Source of the DNA: CBFCZU01 sp965602635
GTDB taxonomy: Bacteria > Planctomycetota > Phycisphaerae > SM23-33
Assembly (NCBI GenBank): GCA_965602635.1
Contig: CBFCZU010000120.1
Coordinates: 1-13,512, forward strand
Direction of reading: 5' to 3'
DNA: 13,512 nucleotides
The notes beneath the pieces were generated by a model. The model saw only the letters and a program-made list of their open reading frames with translations, was not told the DNA's origin and ran no database searches. Numbering within the stretch: the first letter of the stretch is position 1; each line of letters opens with the position of its first letter. The position numbers were made by a program, and so were the translations under genes. Positions 1 through 5,309 of this stretch are shown in pieces.

Positions 1-237
1 ACCGGCGACGGGGCCGTTGACGGGCTGGATTACGTTCTCTGGTCGAACAACTACCTTCAGGGCTGCCCGGCATCGCCCGGCGCGGTCCCGGAGCCGTGCT
101 CTGTGCTGCTGTTGGTAGCGGGGTCCTGGGCCGTCGGGCGGCGTCGGCGCTGCCAGAAGCGTCGCTGCCCCAGCGGGCGTGGTCGGATGACGTCCAGCGC
201 GGGGGTCAGCGTGCTGCACGCCAGCACGGCCAGGTAG
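1..237 (+). CDS. C-terminal end of an exported dockerin-like / PEP-CTERM protein (5' partial)
   Basis: The reading frame is open from base 1 to a TAG at 235-237 and gives the last 78 residues of a longer protein. Residues 3-18 look like half a type I dockerin repeat, with DGAVDGLDYVLWSNNY carrying the spaced Asp/Asn residues of a calcium loop. After a short Pro/Ser linker comes VPEP at residues 29-32, a hydrophobic stretch (about 33-46) and RRRR at 47-50. That order of motif, membrane helix and arginines is the PEP-CTERM sorting signal, recognised by an exosortase in Gram-negative-type bacteria, so the protein is probably an exported surface or extracellular protein. Family members normally end just after the arginines. 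Here about 28 further residues follow, read from DNA that is antisense to the end of the rnfD-like gene. The catalytic or binding part lies upstream of the window and cannot be named. Confidence 0.75.
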   Translation, partial: TGDGAVDGLDYVLWSNNYLQGCPASPGAVPEPCSVLLLVAGSWAVGRRRRCQKRRCPSGRGRMTSSAGVSVLHASTAR

Positions 238-1319
238 GTCGGGATGGTCACTTCCATGTACAGCCGCCCGAGCATGGCCGCCACGCCGCACAGGATGCCG
301 AAGATCGCCTGCGCCGGGGCCGTCACTGGGCGGGAGGTCATCTCGGTGGCCATGAACCACGCCGCCAGCATCAGCTCCCCGCAGGCGACGTGGTAGCAGA
401 CGTAGGTGAACCCGACGTCGAGCCCCTGTGCGGTAATGGGCAGCCACTGCCAGGCGCCCTCCGGTCCGGCGCGGATGGGGGCGACGGCGACGGTCGCAGC
501 CGCGGCGAGGATCATCAGCCCCGGCAGGTGCGCCCGGACGTAGTTGCGGTAAACCAGATACAGCCCGGCGATGAGTATGACGATGGTGGAGGTCTCGCCG
601 ATGCCGCCGGCGTGGGCGCCGCAGATGAGGTCCCAGGCGGGCGGCATGTGGCGGATGGCGTCGGTGATCGAGTCGGGGGGCATCTTGGCCCGGACGGTCA
701 GCTCTCGCAGCGTCTCGCGGGGTCGGCGCAGCTCGAACGCGTCGGCGGCCGGCGGGGCGCTCGTGCCCCGCCAGGTGCGGTAGGTGGGCTCGGGGCGGCT
801 CTCGGTCACGTCGCCGAGGATCATCTGCGGCTGGGCGAGCACCGGCCAGAGCTCGGGGTTGAGCGAGCCGATGGGGGGGGCGAAGATGACCGCCACGGCC
901 AGCCTTCCGACCAGCGCCGGCTGCCAGAGGAAGTGCCCCACGCCGCCGAAGATGGCCTTGCCGACGATGATGGCGAAGACGGCGCCGACGAGCGGGACGT
1001 ACCAGGGGGCGAATGGCGGCAGGGTCAGCGCCAGCAGCAGCCCCGTGACGGCGGCGTGCGAGCGGCCCAGCAGCGCGGGCGTCCGCGTCACCCGGTAGTA
1101 GGCGCTCTCGACCGCCATGCAGCCGCCCACGCTCAGCGCGGTTATGGCCAGCGCCCGCCAGCCGAAGAAGACCACCCCCGCCGCCAGGGGCGCAAGCGCC
1201 GCGGCGAAGATGACCAGGAAGATGCTGCGGGATGCCTCCGGGGCGCGGAGGAAGGGCGCGTGCTGGTCGGCCGCCAGCGGCGGCGGGCGCGAATCTCCAT
1301 GTTCGGGCGGAACGGCCAT
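57..1319 (-). CDS. RnfD/NqrB-like membrane subunit, divergent, apparently lacking the flavin-carrying threonine
   Basis: This is a 420-residue integral membrane protein of the RnfD/NqrB family, which in the Rnf complex moves electrons from ferredoxin towards NAD and pumps ions. Family landmarks are clear: LLLALTLPPFAPWYVPLVGA (about 94-113), KAIFGGVGH followed by QPALVGR (121-139), GGIGETSTIVILIAGLYLVY (238-257), and WFMATEMTSRPVTAP with IFGILCG (321-345). Two points are odd. The usual N-x-F-N before PALVGR is changed to FLWQ. The loop that should carry S/T-G/S-A-T, whose Thr binds FMN covalently, reads GTSAPPA at 185-191, so the Thr appears to be Pro189. Homology fades near residue 384; the last 35 or so residues are Arg-rich and polar and overlap the opposing PEP-CTERM gene. 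The start ATG lies 9 bp after the rnfC-like stop, so the two are co-transcribed. The family call is firm; normal Rnf function is doubtful. Confidence 0.85.
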   Translation of the reverse strand: MAVPPEHGDSRPPPLAADQHAPFLRAPEASRSIFLVIFAAALAPLAAGVVFFGWRALAITALSVGGCMAVESAYYRVTRTPALLGRSHAAVTGLLLALTLPPFAPWYVPLVGAVFAIIVGKAIFGGVGHFLWQPALVGRLAVAVIFAPPIGSLNPELWPVLAQPQMILGDVTESRPEPTYRTWRGTSAPPAADAFELRRPRETLRELTVRAKMPPDSITDAIRHMPPAWDLICGAHAGGIGETSTIVILIAGLYLVYRNYVRAHLPGLMILAAAATVAVAPIRAGPEGAWQWLPITAQGLDVGFTYVCYHVACGELMLAAWFMATEMTSRPVTAPAQAIFGILCGVAAMLGRLYMEVTIPTYLAVLACSTLTPALDVIRPRPLGQRRFWQRRRRPTAQDPATNSSTEHGSGTAPGDAGQP

Positions 1320-1328
1320 CAGCCCCGA

Positions 1329-2672
1329 TCAGCTTCCTTTCTCGCCGCCCTGGTGCTCCCGCTGGCGGTGAATGGTCCGGGCCAACTGCCCGACGCGCCA
1401 GGACAGTGGCAGCCTGGCCGGGCAGACGTAGGTGCATATTCCGCAGCCGACGCAGGCGAGGGCGCCTCTCCGCTCGGCCGCCTCGACGCGGGCAAGCTCG
1501 AAGTCGTCGTTCAGCGCCGCGACGTTCAGCCGGGCGGGGCAGTTGTCGGTGCACCATCCGCAGCGGATGCAGGGAGTGGGCACGGCGGCCGCCAGCGGGG
1601 GCAGACCAAGCAGCTCGCTGGCGCCCGGACCGACGACCGCGCCGTCGAGGACGCCCCGGCCGGTCATGGCCGAGCCGGCGACCGGCAACGCCGCGTCGCC
1701 GATCCCGGCCCCGGCGAGCACCTCGGCTATCTCCGCGCCGAAGGGGATGAGGTAGTTGCCGGCGTTTGCGACCCTAGGCCCGGCGACGGCGACCACCCGC
1801 GCGGTGGGGTGCTCGCCGCACGACACCCAGCGGTAGGCCGCCCAGCAGGTGCCCGCGTCCGTGACGACCACGCCAACGTCCTCGCTCCGCCCGCCAAGCG
1901 GCACCCCACGCCGAGTGAGCACCTTCACCAGGATCGCGTCGGCGCCGATGGGGTACTTGCGGGCCAGGGCGATCGTCTGCACGTCGTAGAACCTCGCCGG
2001 CCCGACCGCCTCGGCGTAGGTGGCCGTGCGGCGGTGGTCCACAGCCAGCATGACCCGCCCGGCCCCGACGGCGCGGGCGAGGATGGCCAGACCGCGGACC
2101 ACGTCCATGCCCTGCTCGGCCAGGAGGCGGTGGTCGGCCGTGGCGTAGGGCGTGTTCTCCATCACGTTGGCGATCAGCGTGTCAACGCCCGCCCGACGGG
2201 CGGCGGCGATCCAACCTGCCAGCGCGGTCACCGGCCGGCGGAAGGTCGTCAGCGACCCCTCGGCGATCCGCTGGCGGAGCGACACGTCGTCGGCCGCCTG
2301 CCAGTCGTAGTGGTCCGGCAGGGGCAGGATGCCCACCGAGGCGTCCAGTTCGGCGAGTTCCATCATCGGCGTGACGCGCCAGCCGGTCGGGTGGGCGGGC
2401 AGCAGCGCCTCGCCGAGGCGGGTGAACCTGCCCGCCAGCGGGGCGAACACGTCCACCTGGTCGACCCCCTGGCCCGCGGCCAGACGCTCGCCGCGAGAGA
2501 CGTATGCCCCCGGCTCAACGACCGGCCGGGCCGGCGGGGCGTCGGCGATCGCCAGCGGCACGCACAGCCTGCTCGGAGTCGCGGCCGGGACGATCACCGA
2601 ACGAAGCGTAGCGCCCCTTTCGTCCGGAAGGTCGATGCCGCCGGTGAATGTCCCGAATCGCCTCAAGCGCAT
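1329..2672 (-). CDS. RnfC-like iron-sulfur protein, apparently without the NADH/FMN-binding loop
   Basis: The 447-residue protein follows RnfC from end to end. The N-terminus has FTGGIDLPDERGAT (9-22), close to the GGIHxPxxK opening of RnfC. A barrel-sandwich segment follows (about 37-85, with VEPGAYVSRGERLA and DVFAPLAGRF), then the Complex-I-51-kDa-like domain with VDTLIANVMENTPYATADHRLL (163-184), which matches the VDTLIxNxxECEPYxTxDxxLM stretch. Two 4Fe-4S motifs are intact: CxxCxxCxxxCP at Cys368/371/374/378 and at Cys407/410/413/417. Missing is the glycine-rich GxGGAxFPT loop that holds FMN and NADH; the aligned segment reads EGSLTTFRRPVTALAGW (138-154), and ECEPY is altered to MENTPY. 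It can probably relay electrons through its clusters, but oxidising NADH looks unlikely. It has no signal peptide and is expected on the cytoplasmic face. No strong Shine-Dalgarno precedes the ATG; an 8-bp repeat array sits directly upstream. Confidence 0.87.
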   Translation of the reverse strand: MRLRRFGTFTGGIDLPDERGATLRSVIVPAATPSRLCVPLAIADAPPARPVVEPGAYVSRGERLAAGQGVDQVDVFAPLAGRFTRLGEALLPAHPTGWRVTPMMELAELDASVGILPLPDHYDWQAADDVSLRQRIAEGSLTTFRRPVTALAGWIAAARRAGVDTLIANVMENTPYATADHRLLAEQGMDVVRGLAILARAVGAGRVMLAVDHRRTATYAEAVGPARFYDVQTIALARKYPIGADAILVKVLTRRGVPLGGRSEDVGVVVTDAGTCWAAYRWVSCGEHPTARVVAVAGPRVANAGNYLIPFGAEIAEVLAGAGIGDAALPVAGSAMTGRGVLDGAVVGPGASELLGLPPLAAAVPTPCIRCGWCTDNCPARLNVAALNDDFELARVEAAERRGALACVGCGICTYVCPARLPLSWRVGQLARTIHRQREHQGGEKGS

Positions 2673-2681
2673 CGGTCCGTT

Positions 2682-2721
2682 GACTCGCTAATTCGTGAAC
2701 TCGTGAATTAGTGGGCTCGCG
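2682..2721. repeat. Imperfect 8-bp tandem array (five units)
   Basis: Five consecutive octamers can be laid out as GACTCGCT, AATTCGTG, AACTCGTG, AATTAGTG and GGCTCGCG. Each has a purine pair followed by a pyrimidine-rich core and ends in a G-rich doublet. The array lies just upstream of the rnfC-like start codon (at 2672) in the gap after the sulfatase. It also contains a perfect 7-bp inverted repeat, CTAATTC (2688-2694) and GAATTAG (2705-2711). Confidence 0.55.
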
Positions 2722-2781
2722 GGCTGGGCTGGCCGCGCCGGTCAGCGGCGAGATTGCGGATCCACCCGTTCACGAGTCCAC
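2695..2781. repeat. 13-bp inverted repeat between sulfatase and rnfC-like genes
   Basis: GTGAACTCGTGAA at 2695-2707 and TTCACGAGTCCAC at 2769-2781 are inverted copies with 12 of 13 positions paired, separated by 61 bases. In the - strand transcript the first arm starts 7 bases after the sulfatase stop codon (2789-2791). A long-range stem could therefore form between the two genes and affect read-through, processing or mRNA stability. No U-run follows, so it does not look like a classical intrinsic terminator. Confidence 0.45.
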
Positions 2782-2788
2782 GGCCGTA

Positions 2789-4315
2789 TCAGTACCACCG
2801 CCAGCCCATGCCGGCGATGGGCAGTTCGCCTATGCCCGCCCGGTCGAGCGGCGCGGTCGCCAGGCCCGCACCGGCCTTGTCGTCGAGAATCGCCTCGTCG
2901 CCCAGCCGCCGGGCCTCGGCGATGAGTCGCTCGCGCCACTCCCCGAGGCGCCGCCCGCTGCCGCCGTCGCCGGCGAGGTTCACCAGCTCGCCCGGGTCTT
3001 CCTGGAGGTGGTATAGCTCCTCGACGGCGCCCTGCTGGGCGTAGCAGTACTTCCATTGCCCGTCGCAGACCATCGCCGCCTGGTGGGGGTCGTCGCCGCA
3101 CTGGGAGTAGAAGACGTCCCGGACCGGCGCCGCTTCGTCGGCCAGGGCGCCCGTCAGGTCGATGCCCTGCACCTCGGCCCCAAGGCCGTAGCCGGTCATG
3201 GCCGTCAGCGTCGGCAGGATGTCCTGGAGCCCCACGAGCTGCCCGCGCCGCCCGCCGGCCGCCGCGCCGCCGCCGCGCACGATCATCGGCACGTGCACCG
3301 ATCCGCCCAGGAAGTTGCTCTTGAAGTACGTCCCGAAGTCGCCCATCAGGTCGCCGTGGTCGGCGGTGTAGATGACGATGGTGTCCTCGGCCGCGCCGGC
3401 ACGGTCCAGGGCCTCGAGCACGCGCCCGACCTGGGCGTCCTGGAAGCTGATCAGGGCGTAGTAGTAGGCCTTGATGACGCGCATGGCCGCCGGGCTGAGG
3501 GTCTCCATGCCGTGGGTGACGCGGGTCCGCTCGAGTATCGGGTTGCGGTCGGCGAGCATCTCCGCCGAGCCCAGCGGGGCGGGGATCTCGCGCGGGTCGT
3601 ACATGGCGACGAACTCGGCCGGCGGGTCCAGCGGGGCGTGGGGCTTGGGGAAGCTGCACCAGATGACGAACGGCTTGTCGGCCGACCGCCGCCGATGCTC
3701 GGTCAGCCGGGCGATCGTACGGTCGGCGACCCAGTGGTCCACGTGCAGCTCGGCCGGCAGGGGGGTGGGGCAGGGGCGGACGTCGTTGTTGCCCACCCCG
3801 TGGGCGCGGCTGTACCCGCCCCAGCCCGAGTCGTCGAGGAAGTCGAGGTAGTCCTCCAGCCCGCGGTGGCGGCGTTGGCGGTCGTGCTGCCAGACCCACC
3901 GCCCCGACTCGGTCGAGTCCCACTCGTCGAACCCGTGCACCAGGCGCGGCTGGCCCGGCTGCGAGTAGGGCACGTAGTGCAGCTTGCCGCAGGCGTAGGT
4001 CGCGTAGCCGCTCCGGGCGAAGTGCTCGGCGAGCTTGGGCTGGTCGTCGCGAATCCGCCCGGAATTATTCTTCGTGCCCGTGCAGACGTGGGGGTAGTTG
4101 CCGGTGGTGATCGTCGCCCGCGCCGGCACGCAGATCGGGCACGGCGTATAGGCGTTCTCGAACACCACTCCGCTCGCGGCCAGGGCGTCAAGGTTGGGCG
4201 TCCGGCAGATGTCGTTGCCGTAGCAGCCCAGCGCGTCGGCGCGAAGTTGATCGGCGGTTATCAACAGGATGTTGTGGGGCTTGGGCATGGTTCGCGCCTC
4301 GGCGTCCCGGCTCAT
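2789..4315 (-). CDS. Cysteine-type sulfatase (type I sulfatase family, formylglycine-dependent)
   Basis: The 508-residue protein is a type I sulfatase of the alkaline-phosphatase superfamily and hydrolyses sulfate esters. The N-terminal strand NILLITADQLRADALGCYG (15-33) carries the first metal ligand at Asp21. The signature CVPAR (62-66) is of the C-x-P-x-R class, so Cys62 must be oxidised to formylglycine by a maturase that is not in this window. YTADHGDLMGD (316-326) supplies the second metal-site pair Asp318/His319, and FKSNFL (331-336) the usual lysine. The length is normal. No signal peptide is visible, suggesting a cytoplasmic enzyme. The ATG overlaps the preceding gene's TGA by 4 bp. 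A second in-frame ATG at 4288 (Met10) has GAGG 8 bases upstream and fits the usual N-terminus better, so the true start may be there. The substrate cannot be told; choline or phosphonate esters are alternatives within the superfamily. Confidence 0.93.
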   Translation of the reverse strand: MSRDAEARTMPKPHNILLITADQLRADALGCYGNDICRTPNLDALAASGVVFENAYTPCPICVPARATITTGNYPHVCTGTKNNSGRIRDDQPKLAEHFARSGYATYACGKLHYVPYSQPGQPRLVHGFDEWDSTESGRWVWQHDRQRRHRGLEDYLDFLDDSGWGGYSRAHGVGNNDVRPCPTPLPAELHVDHWVADRTIARLTEHRRRSADKPFVIWCSFPKPHAPLDPPAEFVAMYDPREIPAPLGSAEMLADRNPILERTRVTHGMETLSPAAMRVIKAYYYALISFQDAQVGRVLEALDRAGAAEDTIVIYTADHGDLMGDFGTYFKSNFLGGSVHVPMIVRGGGAAAGGRRGQLVGLQDILPTLTAMTGYGLGAEVQGIDLTGALADEAAPVRDVFYSQCGDDPHQAAMVCDGQWKYCYAQQGAVEELYHLQEDPGELVNLAGDGGSGRRLGEWRERLIAEARRLGDEAILDDKAGAGLATAPLDRAGIGELPIAGMGWRWY

Positions 4316-5277
4316 GGCTGGGAATACCTATTCACCTGTTGCCGCAGGATGGGGTTGATGTATTCGACGGCCCCCCGGCGCCGCAGCTCCGACATCAGTT
4401 GGGCCTGGGCTCCCATTATCATGCGCTGGCGGACCTGGTCGGTGAGCTGGTCCCTGACCGACTCGTACTTGATCTGGGGCGGCGTGATGCGCTTGACGAG
4501 CTTGAGGACGTGAAAGCTGCTGCCGACCTGGACGATGGAGCTGACCTGCCCGTCCTTGAGGGCGAAGGCCACGTCGCGGACCGCGCGCGGCACGGAGGTT
4601 TCCTGGCGGGTGAACGCCGGCAGCAGGCCACCGTTTGGGGCGGTGGTCGTGTCCGTCGAGTAGCTGCGGGCGAGCTTGGCGAAATCGTCGCCCTTCTCCA
4701 CCAGCGTCAGGATATTCTGCGCCTCGTGCACGCTGGGCAGCCTGATCTGCCTGACCTGCACCTTCGCGCCATAGGCCCGGAAAAACTCGGCCTTGACCAT
4801 CGCCTCGGTCACCTTCACCTCCGGGGCGACCATCTTGCGGAGCAGGGCGTTGCGCCGCACCGTCGCCTCCCACAGCCCGCGCGTCAGCCCCCTGTCGCGC
4901 AGCACCTGGTCAAGCAGCCGCTCGCGCTGGTCCGGGCTGGTGCCGGAGGGGAAGACGTTGCGCAGTGCAAGGTCGTTCTCGGCGGCGACGTCCTCGGGGC
5001 TGACGCTGACGCCTAGCCGCTTGGCCTCCTGCTCGATCAGCAGGTCGTGAATGAGCATTTCGGGTATGAGCAGCCCATGGACCTGGACCAGCGAGCGGTG
5101 CAGCCGATCCATGTATATAGGCTGGCCGTTGACCGTCGCCATGACCTGCGGCGGTCGCTGCGCGGTGGTGTCGCGGGTAGTCGGTACGGTCGCCTCGCCC
5201 GGCGCGGGCAGCTCGGGCGGGGGCTCGCAGCCGATCAGGCACAAGGCGCAAAATACCGCTGCCAGCTTCTGTCGCAT
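4312..5277 (-). CDS. Parvulin-type peptidyl-prolyl isomerase lipoprotein (SurA/PrsA-like chaperone)
   Basis: This is a 321-residue periplasmic foldase. The first 17 residues form a lipoprotein signal peptide ending in the lipobox LIGC, so Cys17 is the lipid anchor; a Pro/Thr-rich linker follows (about 18-45). Residues 46-165 resemble the SurA/trigger-type helical N-domain, with NGQPIYMDRLH and the helix LLIPEMLIHDLLIEQEAKRLGV. Residues 174-263 are a rotamase (parvulin) domain: VRQIRLP, EKGDDFAKLARSYSTD, NGGLLPAF, VAFALKDGQVSSIVQ and FHVLKLVKR. A C-terminal helix (about 268-300) follows. The frame is open far upstream, but that extension is antisense to the transporter gene. This ATG has AAGGTG about 7 bases before it and gives a correct signal peptide. 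It lies 32 bp after the transporter stop and overlaps the sulfatase start by 4 bp. Its likely job is to help fold envelope or exported proteins. Confidence 0.92.
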   Translation of the reverse strand: MRQKLAAVFCALCLIGCEPPPELPAPGEATVPTTRDTTAQRPPQVMATVNGQPIYMDRLHRSLVQVHGLLIPEMLIHDLLIEQEAKRLGVSVSPEDVAAENDLALRNVFPSGTSPDQRERLLDQVLRDRGLTRGLWEATVRRNALLRKMVAPEVKVTEAMVKAEFFRAYGAKVQVRQIRLPSVHEAQNILTLVEKGDDFAKLARSYSTDTTTAPNGGLLPAFTRQETSVPRAVRDVAFALKDGQVSSIVQVGSSFHVLKLVKRITPPQIKYESVRDQLTDQVRQRMIMGAQAQLMSELRRRGAVEYINPILRQQVNRYSQP

Positions 5278-5309
5278 GGCGTTCACCTTATCGTCGCGGC
5301 GCTGCTGCG

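Noticed and set aside
96..2711. A very long + strand open frame (871 codons) across the rnf pair
   Set aside because: It is antisense to two genes with clear family motifs, and its translation is low-complexity Gly/Arg/Asp-rich with no recognisable domain. It is an artefact of high GC content.
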